Positions 9,770-21,981 are shown, counted from the stretch's first letter. The stretch: DNA of 64,000 nt from Rhynchopus euleeides (GCA_963210315.1 OY723284.1:992001-1056000); one strand, 5' to 3'. Numbers and translations are program-made. The notes: generated by a model from the sequence alone, not told the origin.

Positions 9770-10640
9770 TCAATAGACACCCCATGGCCAAAATGACCCC
9801 ACCACAATCCGCACGGATCCCAAATATCCCAAAGAACGGGTTTTTGGAAAATCCGAGGGGGGGGTCCCGCTGGGTGGGTAGGTGGGGTGGGGTGTGGGCT
9901 GGTGAAGGTGGCTGCCTCCCAGCCCCTTCACCCATGACCAGTCCTGAACCAGACCCACGTTTCATGGGCGAAACTTGGCTCGTACACCACCAAAGTGACC
10001 CCACTGTGATCCGCAAAAATTCCAAACGTTCAAAAGAAAGGGGTTTTGGAACACCCGGGGAGGGGGTCCCACTGGGTGGGTGGGGTGGGGTGTGGGCTGA
10101 CTGCCTCCCAGCCACGCTGACCAGCCCCTGAACTAGACCCGTGTTTCATGGGTGATGCTTGGCTCGCACACCACCAAAGTGACCCCACTGTGATCCGCAC
10201 AAATTTCAAACGTTCAAAAGAAAGGGGTTTTGGAACACCCGTGGAGGGGGTCCCGCTGGGTGGGTGGGTGTGGCTGCCTCCCAGTCACATTCCCTTAGGA
10301 CCAGCCCCTGAACCAGAGGCACATTTCATGGACGGTGTTTGGCTCCTAGACCCACAAAGTGACCCCACTACGATTCGCAAAAGTTCCAAACGTTCAGAAG
10401 AACGGGGTTTTGGAATACCCGAGGAGGGGGGTCCCGCTGGGTGGGTGGGCTGGTGTGGCTGCCTCCCAGTCACATCCTCCTGGGGCCAGCCTCCTATGAC
10501 CAGACCCTGAATCAGACCCACATTTCATGGGTGAAGCTTGACACCTCGACCCACAGTGTGACCCCACTACGATCCGCACAGATTCCAAATAGTCAAAAGA
10601 AAGGGGTTTCGGAACACCCGAGGAGGGGGTCCCGCTGATT
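9770..10640 (+). repeat. ~185-bp tandem satellite
   Basis: Five units. Each starts near AAAGTGACCCCACTRYGATC (about 9791, 9990, 10175, 10357 and 10557), then CAAACGTTCAAAAGAAAGGG, then CCCGAGGAGGGGGTCCCGCT and a T/G-rich part ending CAGACCCACRTTTCATGGG. Unit length is about 180-200 bp. Two more units lie in the element just upstream, and single related units are found near 25505, 26355 and 50685. Open frames here run on both strands, follow the repeat period and are not called as genes. Confidence 0.75.
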
Positions 10641-13005
10641 TTGGGTCACTTTCGGGTGATGTCAGGTACCTGGAGTGACCGCAGGTAGCCCATTTTCAGG
10701 GTGGGAGCCCTACTCGTACGTCACCCAGATTCAGCCCAAACCGTGCACCTCGGGTGCACGGTCGCCGGCAGCGCGCGGGCACCCGGAAACAGGCCGCATT
10801 TGCGCGCGCTGCCTGCACCCTGCACGCCAGCCCCCCCCCCCCCCCCCCCGGGGCTGTAAGCGACCCCCCAGAAAATTACCCCAGCCACTGCACCCCCCCC
10901 CCCCTCCTTCCCCAACACGTCGACGAAAGACTGGGAACCAGCATCCAAACGAAAGGGAGAAAAGACTAGTTTTGATAGACACGGTGGGGGGTGGGGGTGG
11001 CGATGGCGTTGCCCTGAGGGAATCCTTGGGAGATACACATACTCTGCCCCACCAAAAAAAGCGTGGGGTGGGGGGTGGGGGAGGAGGGGAGGGGAGGGAG
11101 GGGGGTCAGGTAGAGAGGGTGGACAGGCTAAAGAAGGGTGAAGGCGCAAGGTCGACCTCACCACTCACACATCCCACCCCCCGCCTCCCCCATCACTTCA
11201 GTAACAGGGTAAGATCGGGGGGGGTGGAGGAATACATAAGAGAGGACATACCCATTGGCTTACCGGGTGTGACATAGGCGCTTGAAAGCGGCAAAACACG
11301 CACGATGTACTGCGTGGACATCGTAATTTTTTTCCCATTGGCGGATTCCGGTGAATAATATTTTTTGTGGAAGAAGACGGTTCAGTCTCGGTACACGACA
11401 TTTTTTGAACGATTTTGCACGATTTTTTTTGCCCGACTGTTTTTTTTGCTCAGGATTGAACTATCATGGTGTCGTGGCATGCGAGCTTCTTTGTTGAACG
11501 ATCGGAGCGACATCCCACACATATGCTCCTCACTCCTGGCAGCCACCCTGTGAGAGGGCCCGCCGGTTTCGGGCTTTTCTGGAGACAGCACTGCTGCAGG
11601 CCCGAGAGGTTCGTGATTGTTTCTTTGGAGCGCGTCCATACGCAGCTGCATTGTGGGCTTGGTTACAGAAAATACTGTCCCAAGCACCTGGCGGCCCGCT
11701 GTGAGAGGGCTGCGCTGTTTTGATCTACGCGGTGGCATTGCGCCCCTGCCTTGCCTCTCCCTCGTCAAACTGCTCTCTGTGATTTTAGTTCACTCTCTCT
11801 TCCTTCTGATCGTATTCTTTCGACCGGCAAAGAAAAATATAAAGAAACCCCCCAACGGAACACATTCACACCACCCCCTGTCTTTGAGGTTGACACGTGA
11901 GACACACGAGACTCGCCCCTCATAGCTCCTGTGGCTTTATTGCAGACACTTTGCTACTTCGGCCAGCCAAAAAAGAGCAGCATGTGGTTGATTTCAAGCA
12001 ACTTTGAAGACCATGGCTTTTCCGACGGGAGAGTGCACCCCACAGGTTGCTGGCTGTGATGCTGACCATGTCAACAACCACACCAGGACCCACCGAACGC
12101 AGGTTTCATTTCGTTGGAGCGGACTCAAAGTCTTTCCCCCACCAGTTTGGCTGCTCTTCAACAACCTTCGGCGAGTAAAACCACTCGTTGCACAGCCCTG
12201 TTTCGAACCTGCCCTCCTTCACGCTCACATCGTGTGAGCGCACCACGAGGAGCAGGCAGAGATAATTGTCGCTATATAAAGGTAGTGAAGGCCGAAGAAA
12301 CCTCACTGCGAATGGAGAGAGCGAGACGAATAAAATACAATTGCCAGCAGTCACCGCAAAAAAGCTATCTGTGCCCCCGCCGCCGGATAATGAAGAGGCA
12401 GCAAATAAGGTAACAACCCAAGTCACTGCCTATATTTCGTTTTTGTTGTCTCGCAGACCCCGCTCTTTGTCGCAGGGGTCGCAGGGTCCAGAAAGCAGGG
12501 CACAGAAACAGAAAGCTCACCGATTTGGGCTGACGCTGAACTGTCAAAAAAAAAACAAGGGCCGAAACGGATGGAGTAGAGGGCACAGGCTTGTGTGCGC
12601 ACCGTGAAGAGGCAATTCTGCCAGCTGCTGGTGCGCCGCCAGAGCCGGTGCTGCGGCCACCCCTTCTGCGTTCATCGGACCCACACACCCACCCACCCCA
12701 CCCCCCCCACCCCACCTACACCCCCCCCCCCTCAACATATTGGAACAAACGCGGACGTCTTTTCTGGTCTTGACACACGAGCGAGGCTCGATCTGTCCCA
12801 GTGACGCCCCCGCTTCCTGCAAGTAAGATTTTTCTTTGTACTAAGAACGGTCTGGCTGGAGCCTCGAAGGAAATCCCTGCGTATCAGTATAGGCGGGACA
12901 TGCCTTCGTTTCAAGGGGTTGTTATGGTATTGGTTTTCAGCATCTCTGGGTGTGTGCTGCGGGAACACTGCCTTTTGATGCTGTGTGTTAGTTTTTTTTA
13001 TTTCC
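10641..13005. other. Unassigned stretch, no gene supported
   Basis: A C run (about 10831-10850), G-rich purine tract (about 11065-11110) and several T/A-rich patches. Open frames are short and overlap on both strands. No domain, intron pair or terminal repeat is recognised. Confidence 0.5.
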
Positions 13006-13013
13006 CGGAATAC

Positions 13014-13871
13014 CAGGGATAGTGGGTGACTTTCCAAATTCTGCAAAAAAGCCGGTTTTTGCCGGTTTTCCCGTTTTTCGTTTTTTGGCGCCGTTTTGGC
13101 GTTTCCTGTCCATGTATGGGGTGAGCGGGGCACCTGCCCGCATCCCGACTTTGGTTGCTTCATAAAGCCGACGGACACCTCACACAGCACCCCACATACA
13201 CCCTGTTGGAGATGTGTGAGGTGCTGGGAGAGCAGGTGTCCTTTGCTACAACACCATCCCGGCCGTGCCTCCAGCCATGGATCTGTCTCAGGAACTGTAG
13301 GGCAACGTCAGGAGTGCCAGAAGGTGCACGCCACGCCCTTGAGAGACCACTGCTGGACAGGGGGGCTGAAGAAGAATCCCCGGACTTCGTGCTCCAACAG
13401 CGCCGGGCGAGGCAATGTCGATCGCCAGTGGACAACGAGGAAGTCGTACAGACTTGTGTGCAGGGGTGGGGTAGTCTGCACGTACTCCGTCTTCACTCAC
13501 GACCATGTCGTACTCCTGGTGTTGTGCCGTTTCTCACTTGCCATGGTGCACCAACGGTACATATGTCCACTCGACAGGCACACAGCACAGCGGGGGGTCT
13601 GGGGGGCGGAGCCCCCCAGCCGCCGGAGGCCACGGTAGCGAACATCTGGCCTTCTCCTTCGCGTTCTTGGACTCTTTGGGTCAATCGCGGTTCGTAGTGG
13701 GGCCATTATTGGTGTCCAGGTGACCTGTGTACCCTCTAAGCAGGGTGGGCATAGTCGGGGAAAAAGTGGAATTTTCCCGAAAATTTTTATAGTTTTTTTT
13801 TTTTTTGAAAAACCGGTTTTGGCAAAAACCGGTTTTGCAAACCGGTTTTTCATTAGCACCCACTGTCCCTG
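13014..13871. mobile_element. hAT-type element with perfect 8-bp target duplication
   Basis: The terminal inverted repeat is CAGGGAYAGTGGGTG. It is flanked on both sides by CGGAATAC (13006-13013 and 13872-13879), the 8-bp duplication and CAG start typical of hAT transposons. Subterminal CCGGTTTT motifs lie at both ends (about 13050-13090 and 13800-13855). No hAT transposase motifs are seen in its 858 bp, so it is non-autonomous. It contains a ~50-bp GC-rich unit (about 13590-13640) that also occurs twice near 26460-26670. Confidence 0.85.
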
Positions 13872-13879
13872 CGGAATAC

Positions 13880-16235
13880 GCATTGTTGCGAGAAGCGTCA
13901 GACACAAGACAGCCCAGGGACAGCCCAGTGATACAGATATTGCCGAAACTGCTGGCATGCAAACTGAGAACCCTTAGAGTTCCCACCGATTACCAGAAGG
14001 CGGCTATAGGGGCCTTCGCTCCAATGTGCGGAAGAGTGGGTCTGGCAACATTTCGTGCAGCATCACAGAGCTTCCACACAGAGCAGAAGGTGGGCCCTTT
14101 TAATATCTTCATCTCAGGTGGCAGGGCAATTGACCTCCCAACGCTCACACAAGCGGCCGACGCTCACGGCAGCGTTTTTTATGTTTCATTCATGCTTCTT
14201 TCCCATCTCGCTTTTTTTTCGTTCTCTGAAATTCACCCAGGGGGGTTCTTTTCTTGTCTGCGGAGTTTTGTTTTCCTCACTTTTGTTTGTTTTTCTGCTT
14301 CGGCATAATTTCCCCCCCCTTTTTTTTGGAAGGGACTTCGCTGATCGGCAAATTTTTCAGCAAGACCTTTGGCGATGTTCACCTATAAATGGGATGAAAA
14401 TTCGCCAAAACGCACCGTTTTCGACCCGTCGCGAAGACCTCCTTTGTCCCAAAAAGACAACAGGCAAGACGCCCCGACCTATTCTTCATTAGGAAGGGGT
14501 TACCGTGGTACAAAGGTGAACGAGTGATGCGGTGGGGACGAATCGGGGCTGTGGGGAGGAGGGAGATGATGGGGTGGTGGGGGAGAGAGGGCGTAATGAT
14601 GGTAGCGGTGTGACAATGGGGAGTGGTGTGGCTCGTCGAGCCAGGAGAAACATGAACATCGAAAGAATACCCGGCTCTGTTTCTCTGGGAAAAGAGCGGG
14701 GGGGGTGGGATGAGGTGGGGTGGGGGTAGGTGCAGAGTATGAAAAAACGAATGCCCTCAAAGAATAAAGAAAGCCCAAAAGGATGAGCACGTGTGGAAAA
14801 AATGTGCTCCATGTGTGTTTCAAATTTCCGAGACACACCCGGATCAAGGGGTCTCAGGGAGGAAGGTAGCGATTGCACTGCGACGAAAAGTTACCGTGTC
14901 CCCCCAGCCGATCTGATGACTGATGAATTTTCGGACTGGGGGATCACCAACCACTGGTTGGGGTGGGGGTGGGTGGGGTCGTGAAGCAGTCTCTGAATCA
15001 AGAAAAGTAAGATTCTAGGGCTGTGGGGGGGGAGGGGTTAAAAGGTAGCCGCCATTGTATGCGTGCTATGTAGGCTCAGCCTATCAATCGCAATCTCAGG
15101 TTTCGGTCGACACAGGAAGAAAGACGTGCACAACTGTATCGGAGAGCACGCCCCTGCCTCCACTGGAGCAAGCGCCTGGCAAGAAGTTTTGAATGTGGGT
15201 CTGGACCCCACTTTGAAAAGACAATGAAACGGGCAAATCCTATTGCACCTCACAACACGATTCGGCTGTGTGCACCCGGTGAACAGTGTTGGCCATTTTC
15301 TGTATGATCTGCGGCAAATATATGAGTTCGATATATTCGGTGGGCACGTGCAGGCACACCCTATCAGGTCTAAGATTTTGCTCCGCAAGTGTGCGTCTGC
15401 GATTTTTATTGCGATTTACTCGCTTTGATCACAGTTGCCACGAGCTTGTATCGAGAAAATACAAGAGAAATGAAAAGCATATGATACCATCAAATACAAA
15501 ATACGGCCCTGGGTACTGGGTGTGACCGTGGGGCAACCACAGGGCGGTAGCAGCATGTCGCAAAGAGGGGAGGGATATGACAATCAGCACTGCAAATGCG
15601 ATGTCCGGCAACCAATACGAAGCACAAGTTGTTGTATTTTCTTTTCGCGCAAACGAGCAGCGGTTTTGGAGCCCTGCGAGGGCAATGATGCACCTGTTCT
15701 CACGGTAAATACACTACGCACCACGGCACGATCCTACCGAATAAATCGATTGGACAAGCCAGCTGACGGGAAAACTAAGGGCGGGTGTTGCCCTGTGTGA
15801 TATCGTTGTCCCCGCCATGTATCCTTCTTGGCCTTGAAACCTACGGACGATCCGACACCCCCTGCAGGAAAAATTCGGGGCATGACCCGAAGAAGAAGAA
15901 GTTCAAATGCTGTGGGCGACCCCCATAGCCTGCAGGTGTGCTCGTGTCGGACCAGTGTATACCCAGCAAGTGGGACATGGCATGAAAGGGTTCATGGTTG
16001 TGCTCTCAAACTCTGAACTAAATGGTCTCCTTCAGGAGGAGAAGTGAGGGGAGAGGGTGTGGTTTCAGCGACATTGGAGAGGAGAACCGTTTGCTGGAAC
16101 AACAGACACCCCCCACGCATTGTATACACCGCTTCCCCAGGTCGGGTGGAAGCGGGGTGGGTGGAGGGGGCGTTGTAAAGATCCAGCAAGGTGGGCACAG
16201 AAAGTTTCCCCAGTTGGGGCGACGCCGAATTGTCA
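13880..16235. other. Unassigned stretch, no gene supported
   Basis: Mixed-composition DNA with T runs near 14200-14340 and a G/A-rich segment near 14540-14720. Several open frames of 60-170 codons exist on both strands, but none shows a family motif. Confidence 0.45.
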
Positions 16236-16244
16236 ATAAAAATA

Positions 16245-16781
16245 GGGGTAATTACGATAATGCCACTTTTTTCTGGGGGTTTTTACGATAATACCACTTT
16301 TCAAAAAGTGGTATTATCGTAAGAAAAAAGTGGTAAAATCGTAAACCAAAAAAGTGGTACTGAAAAAGTGGTATTATCGTAAATGCCACCTAAACTATCC
16401 AGTACACAGGCCGCCCACCCAGGGGGGCCTTGGCCTGGCCCTCAGGCACAGGCCAAAAAAGTGGTACTGAAAAAGTGGTATTATCGTAAGAAAAAAGTGG
16501 TACTGAAAAAGTGGCATTATCGTAAATGCCACCTAAACTATCCAGTCCACACAGGCCCCCCCCCAGCCGGAGGCCAGGGGGTCCACAGGGACCCCCCCAA
16601 GCCAGGGCTCAGGGGGGGTCAGGGCCTTGGCCAGGCCACAGGGGCACAGGCCAAAAAAGTGGTACTGAAAAAGTGGTATTATCGTAAATGCCACTTAAAC
16701 TATCCAGTACACACAGGCCCTCCCCCAGCTGGGGGCTAAAGGGCCTAAAGGGTCCTTGGGCTGACCCCCCCCCGGGGGGGG
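16245..16781 (+). repeat. Left terminal inverted repeat of the Mutator-like element
   Basis: Built from AAAAAGTGGTATTATCGTAA units in both orientations (one nearly perfect palindrome centred near 16304) separated by GC-rich blocks with long G or C runs. Pairs with ~23499-24035. Confidence 0.85.
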
Positions 16782-16843
16782 GTTTGCGATCGCAGGCAAC
16801 CTCACGGTGGGATCTTGTAAATTTTACATGTATAACTACAAGT

Positions 16844-17142
16844 ACCGTATACGTAAATATTTTGGAACGTAAATATTATGGAACGTAAATATTTTGGAAC
16901 GCTGGTGGGTTGGCGTTCCAGATTTTTTTCGTTCCATAATATTTACAGGGCTTTCTGCGACTCGGGGACTTGGACCAGGTGATCGGACGGCATACAGAGT
17001 CCCTGACGGGACCTACTCGTGCACTTTTCGCGCGATTCCTGACGCAAGCCGTCCTCACCACCGAGTCCCCAACTGGCCCTGTAAATATTATGGAACGGAC
17101 CGGCCAAAAATGGGCCCGTTCCATAATATTTACGTATACGGT
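16844..17142. mobile_element. Small inverted-repeat element with GTAAATATTWTGGAACG array
   Basis: Ends read ACCGTATACGTAAATATT inward from both sides. Five or more copies of CGTAAATATTATGGAACG and its inverse lie near the ends. The core (about 16950-17085) is itself an imperfect inverted repeat starting CAGGGC. No gene is present. Confidence 0.65.
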
Positions 17143-17262
17143 ATATACATGTATTATACATGTATAATACTTGCATGTCGACTATTATACATGTATAATA
17201 CATGTATATGCCTGAAATATACATGTAAAATACATGTATATCAAGTAAATATACTAATTATT
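17143..17262. repeat. ACATGTATAATACTTG array
   Basis: ACATGTATTATACATGTAT-type palindromic units. The same array occurs in inverted or direct form at 23031-23190 and 23393-23500, so it flanks the captured block on both sides and may be the end of another element inside the Mutator-like one. Confidence 0.65.
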
Positions 17263-17299
17263 ATTAGGAGGATCCTTGAAATCGGTAGTGGACAGTAGC

Positions 17300-18300
17300 G
17301 GACAGGGCGGACATTTCCTTGTGGAAAAAGTGCCCGAAAAAAAAAATTCGAAAAGGTCCCCCTTACAGAATTCGCCTTTTTTCAAAAAATCGGAAAATTT
17401 CGGACCGCAATTTGTACCCAAGAAAGTGCCGAATTTTCGGACTTGGTCCGATTTGAACGATTTCCGTGCCTCTTGCAACCCCCATGAGGGGGGGCTGCTG
17501 TTTCGGGTTCTTCCGGTGGTACATGCTGGGGTGTCAGGACAGGGAATCCTGCTCGCTGTACCCGGTGATCCCTGACGCAGCCAGGAAGTGGAGAGCCTTG
17601 GAACCCTGGTTGAGGCCTGTAACACCCGGCCTTCCTGCCACTTCTGGCATTGTGGAGTGGAGGTGGATATGGAGAAGGTTCTCTCTCCGTCCGGTCGAGC
17701 ACAACCGTCCTCTCCAGCCAGGGGCCATCTACTTTCCAAACAAGGGCCAGGAACATGCTCAAACAAACTAATTGATCAGAAAATCTGGCTAGCCGTGGAA
17801 TCATTGAGCAAAATTTGGGGAGTGATTGGTGCCCCATTGCTGCATATGACATGTCCATTTTTGACGATTTTTGGGCAGAATTTGGTGCGTGGGACCTTTC
17901 GATTTTCATGAATTTTTCGGAATTTCGTGGGGACCGGTACCCCATTTGAGGGCCAAAAATCTCATTTCCGAGGCCTGGGAATGGTCGCAGTGGCCTCAGA
18001 TGTCCAAAAACGTTCAATTGACCTCTCCTCGAAAAAAAATTCGAAAGGTCCCCCCTACTGGCACCCCGGATTAGGACATGTCTCTGGGGGTGTCCGGGGG
18101 GCATTTTTGGCCCATTTTTGGCTGGGGAAAATGGGCCATTTTTCACGATTTTTTCGGGTTTTTGTCCGGACCGGCACCGCATTTGAGGGGCAAAAATCTG
18201 ATTTCCGAGGCCCGGGAATGGTCGCAGTGGCTTCATTTGGCCAAAAACGTTCAATTTACCCTTCTCCAAAAAAAATTCGAAAGGGTCCCCCTACAAATCG
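17300..18300 (+). repeat. Tandem repeat with ATTCGAAARGGTCCCCC units
   Basis: Two adjacent ~240-bp units (about 17925-18060 and 18165-18295) share CCATTTGAGGGSCAAAAATC, TTTCCGAGGCCYGGGAATGG, CCAAAAACGTTCAATT and AAATTCGAAAGG in order. A third, partial copy of the end motif lies at about 17340-17365 and a fourth near 31705-31740 in another element. Confidence 0.65.
17466..17771 (+). other. Unrecognised open frame inside the Mutator-like element
   Basis: About 100 codons with a non-repetitive, protein-like composition (ALEPWLRPVTPGLPATSGIV, then EWRWIWRRFSLRP). No start methionine or family match is clear. It may be a captured exon. The minus strand is also open. Confidence 0.25.
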
Positions 18301-18379
18301 CCGGTCTTAGGAAATTTTTTTTTGGGCACCCAGATTTCAAAAATTTTCAAACTATTTTCTGGACCAAAAATCAAACTAT

Positions 18380-18720
18380 TGAGGTCCTGGCCGGACATGT
18401 CCGGGGGGGGGGGGGGGTCAAAATTGGATTTCCCGAATTTCCGGGTCCGGACATGTCCGCCCGGACATCCGGACACCAGAAAATGTCCGCCCGGACATGT
18501 CCGCCCTGTCCGGGGCGGACATTTCTGGATGTCCGGATGTCCGGGCGGACATGTCCGGGCGGGAAATTCGGGAAATGTCCGGGGGGGGGGGGGGGGGGGT
18601 CAAAATTGGACCCGGACATCCGGACACCCGGATTTCCGGGTCCGGGCATGTCCGCCCTGTCCGCCCTGAAATCGCCTAAGGGGCCGGCCGGGGGAAATCC
18701 AGGAAATTCGGGAAATCCAG
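18380..18720. repeat. GGACATGTCC palindrome array
   Basis: At least a dozen copies of GGACATGTCC, CCGGACATCCGGAC and CATGTCCGCCC, with two G runs of 13-18 bases followed by TCAAAATTGG. The layout resembles a transposon subterminal array, but the matching outer ends were not found. Confidence 0.65.
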
Positions 18721-18769
18721 GAATATGAAGAATCCTCCTTAGCGTTAAATAAAAACGCATTATTTTACG

Positions 18770-18852
18770 CCCATGAGGCCAGGTTCCGAGTGGGCGTATT
18801 TCACGAGCGAAGCGAGTGAAATACGCACCCACGAGGACCCTGGCCTCATGGG
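18770..18852. repeat. 83-bp near-palindromic hairpin
   Basis: The outer arms are CCCATGAGGCCAGG and its complement. The inner arms are GCGTATTTCAC and its complement around GAGCGAAGCGA. The two stems are separated by short asymmetric bulges. It is probably a miniature foldback element. Confidence 0.7.
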
Positions 18853-18908
18853 AAGTAATAATAATTGGGGTAATCAGGCTGGGGAAAAAAAACAACAAAT
18901 CACAACAA

Positions 18909-18943
18909 ATCACACCCGATCGTCAGCTGATTGAGGGTGTGAT
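18909..18943. repeat. ATCACACCC...GGGTGTGAT hairpin repeat
   Basis: A 35-bp unit with 9-bp inverted arms ATCACACCC and GGGTGTGAT around a loop centred on CAGCTG. It is preceded by AACAACAAATCACAACAA, which is repeated again at about 18971-18995. Further copies are at 21982-22015 and 22534-22568, and a half copy is near 7774-7798. Confidence 0.7.
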
Positions 18944-19094
18944 ATGAGGGTGTGATATCAGGCTGGGGAAAAAAACAACAAATCACAACAAATCACACCC
19001 GATCGTATTGCAATTTGGGTTAGCGTGCTGGCATCGCAGCCTGGCCCCGAAGGACCATACCGTGAGGAACCGGGCCCGCTATCCTACTCTTGCT

Positions 19095-21981
19095 CTACGT
19101 GACACCACACGGTTTCGCTCTCCTCCTCGTTGCGCTGTAAAGGAGGGGGGACACACACACACTGGAAGCCGGAGATTGCGCCTGCTGATACTGAGGCGCA
19201 ATCTTCGCGACGACGCGTTGAAAAGAGCGCGGAATAGCCGCCGAACGAAAGATGGTGGGAGAGGGGATGCAGCGGGTGCGCTTCGGAACCGCACGCAACA
19301 CCTGCTTCTGGAGGAAACGAGAACGAGAAGGACGGACAGCACGTGTCTTGCGCTCCAAGAAGCGCAAGGCCTGTGAGGCCCGTGGGAAAGGGGAAGGCAC
19401 GCCCGATCTAGCTGTGCTGATGATCGTGCGGGAGGAAGGAAAACCTGCTCTGTTGTTATGAAACGAGCATCGCTCCAGGGCAGATTCGTCTGCCTCCCGC
19501 ATGTGCGCTACACGTTTCTGCGCGCGGGGAACCGAGGACTCAGAAGGGGAGGAAGGGGAGAAAGGAAGTCGACGCCCCACGTAAGGGCTCGGCGACGTGC
19601 ACTCGTGGGAGAGCGTGTCGCCCCCCTGGTGAGACGGCGTTTCTGCCTGCCAGTCGGGAAGAGAGGGGGTTGCAGTGTCTAAAGGCACTAGGGGCTCCTG
19701 ACATGGAGAGGGTGGTGGGGGTGACACAGTGTCTGATGGGGGACTAAGCCGAGTGTCGACGGGCTGAAAGCCCGGCGAGTCATCCACAACAAGGGAAGGT
19801 GCAGGCGAGAGAGGAAGGGGGGAAGCAAGTTCTGATGGGGGCATGATACTATCCTCGTCAGGCCGAAGGCTTGACGCTGAAATCGGTGAACCAGGGGACA
19901 CGGGGGGTTGAGGTTCTACTCTTCTGTTGTTAAAGGAGCGTTGCCCCAGGGCAGATTCGCCTGTCTCCTGTATGGGTGCTACCCGCTTCTGCGCGCGGGG
20001 CACCGAGGACTCAGAGGGGAGAGAGGGAGAGAAAGGAAGGCGGCGCCCCACGCAAGGGCTCGGAGATCTCCGTTGCGTGGCGCTCTCTGGGAGGGGCGGC
20101 GAGCCCGACTGCGGGGTCTGTAGCCCGTCCAGCAGGTCTGTGTGCAGCACGAGCTCCGGAGCCGGAGAGGGCGCCGGAGGCGGTGCTGTATCTGCTGGTG
20201 GAGCGAGACGAGCATCATCAGGCTGGGAGCCCGACGATTCATCCGCATCAAGCGTAACGTGCTCTGCACCCATCTTACGCGGGGTAGGGGAAGCAGGGGT
20301 ATTCATTCGAGGGGAAGGCGAGAAAAGAAAACCAGGGAATTCGCGTGGGGTCAACGCAGATGACTCCGCAGAAGAACCCAACTCGCCCTCACTGGGCTGA
20401 TCGTCGGGGCAGCAAAGAGCCAAATGCTCAATCACGCCCGGCCAAAGAAGAAGAAGAGACGCACACATGTCCCACTCTGGCTGTCGCACACACACTATCC
20501 CAGCCCCCCAGAGGGACGGGCCCTCGTCAGAGTGATCTAAACAAATGGCGGTGCGTTTCACGGCATCCTGCCCCATCGAGTCCTCGTCGGAGGCGTCCAG
20601 AACGATGGCGGTGCGTTTCACCGCAGCCGCAGCCGTCGTGTCGCTATCCATCTCAGACGAGGGAGGGACTTCCTCGCTGGTGGAGCCCGCATCTGCAGCG
20701 TCGTCTCCATCATGCTCAGTGGCACCAGAGCTGCCCTCCTCTCCCTCGCTGTCAGAGTCGTCTTCGCAGCTGCTGCTGTCGTCATCCGTGCTCGCAACTT
20801 GGTCGACCCTGGGGGCGCGCCCATGGTGGCCGGCCGCGCAGCATGTCTTCACATTGGCGCAGGTGCCGCATCGCGTCATGTGGTGTGTCTCACAACACAT
20901 CACCTTCAGGCCGTCCGCGTGGTGGTGGTGGACGCGGCAACACGCAGCTATCGTCAGTGCGTAATTCCGCTTGGCATTATCGCACTCGTCGCATTTCGGT
21001 TTCGAATGCGCGTTGCACACTTTCCGGGGGCCCAGAGACGTGCTCGCGAGCGACCGCGGCACTGGTACGGGTATAGCGCTGCGCGGCGGGGGCGGGCGTG
21101 GCCCATCCCATTGTGAGGCTCGCGTGGTCCGGGGGATCCCAGTGTAGTCTGGGAACACGTTTGTTCCCCACCTCACGATATTGCCGTCTGCATCGACGCC
21201 TGCGGCCGCACATGCCTGTTCTGCACTCGCCTCTAACGCCGCGATCGTCTCTGCGCCACCTGCGAACACGGGCCGGGGTGTCATCCCGCCCCAGACCTCT
21301 CCAGCGCCTACCGAGCAGAGGGAGCCGACCCGGTCCTCGCGTCGCGCAGGCCACGGGGTAGGAAGGCTTAGCTGGTCGCATAGCCTCTTCAGGCAGCCCA
21401 TCATCGTCCAGAGGAGGTTGCCACGCTCGGCCATCGCGGGGTTGGAGGTTCGTGCCGAGCGCTCCGAGGGCTGTAACGCCTTCCCTGTGAAGATTTCGAA
21501 GTCAAGGGCGAGCTCGATGTTCGACACCGTGCCTTGCTTCGTCCATTGGAGCGCTGCGAGCCACGCAAGTATCGCCCTGAGAGACGCAGCGCTATACGGC
21601 CACAGCCGCGCTGCTGGCTTCTCTGGGATACTGGATACGTCGAAGTCAAAAGCCTCTGCCGGCCAGGAGAGAGCAGCCGTCCAGGGGTGCACGAGGGGTC
21701 CAGCGCGCCGCATCTTCGCCTCGAGCTCCCACCGCTTCAGCACGATGCGCCCCATCAGCGTGTGCAGCAAGGTCTCGTCTACCTGGAATCCCTCTGGCAC
21801 CACGCCGTATCTCGCAAGGCACGGGGGCCACCCTGAGCGGTCCAGCTGCAGCAGGGGTTCGTACTGAGGTTGAGACCTGACGGAGTCAAACGCACTGCAT
21901 GCCCACCAAATGTGATCGGGCGTGTCACTGTCCGCACCATCGCAGTGTACACACAGCTTGGGGTCCCGTACGTCTGCCTCT
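19095..21981 (-). pseudogene. 5'-truncated LINE ORF2: zinc motif, C/H-rich domain, proline-rich tail
   Basis: A single open minus-strand frame of about 960 codons ending at 19095. Its upstream edge meets an unrelated repeat at ~21981, so the reverse transcriptase is missing. The first residues hold a C-x2-C-x9-H-x4-C motif (LCVHCDG, then PDHIWWAC), the zinc motif usual after a LINE reverse transcriptase. About 320 residues later is a Cys/His-rich domain (about 20822-21017) with C-x2-H-x-KPKC-x2-C, CCR-x-HH, HHMTRCGTC and CCAAGHH. A proline/serine-rich tail follows that contains two ~190-residue repeats, each starting YVGRRLPFSPS or CVGRRLPFSPS. The plus-strand RNase H ORF at 40556-41821 carries a homologous Cys/His domain. 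The frame has no stops, so the insertion is young. Confidence 0.7.

Noticed and set aside
9360-10510. Open frames with repeated DPTTIRK/RGFGTP-type peptides
   Set aside because: Frames follow the ~185-bp satellite period and are open on both strands. There is no start context or domain.
18380-18720. True p53-type response elements
   Set aside because: The decamer match is real, but array structure and transposon context explain it better. No p53-family gene is expected in such a genome.
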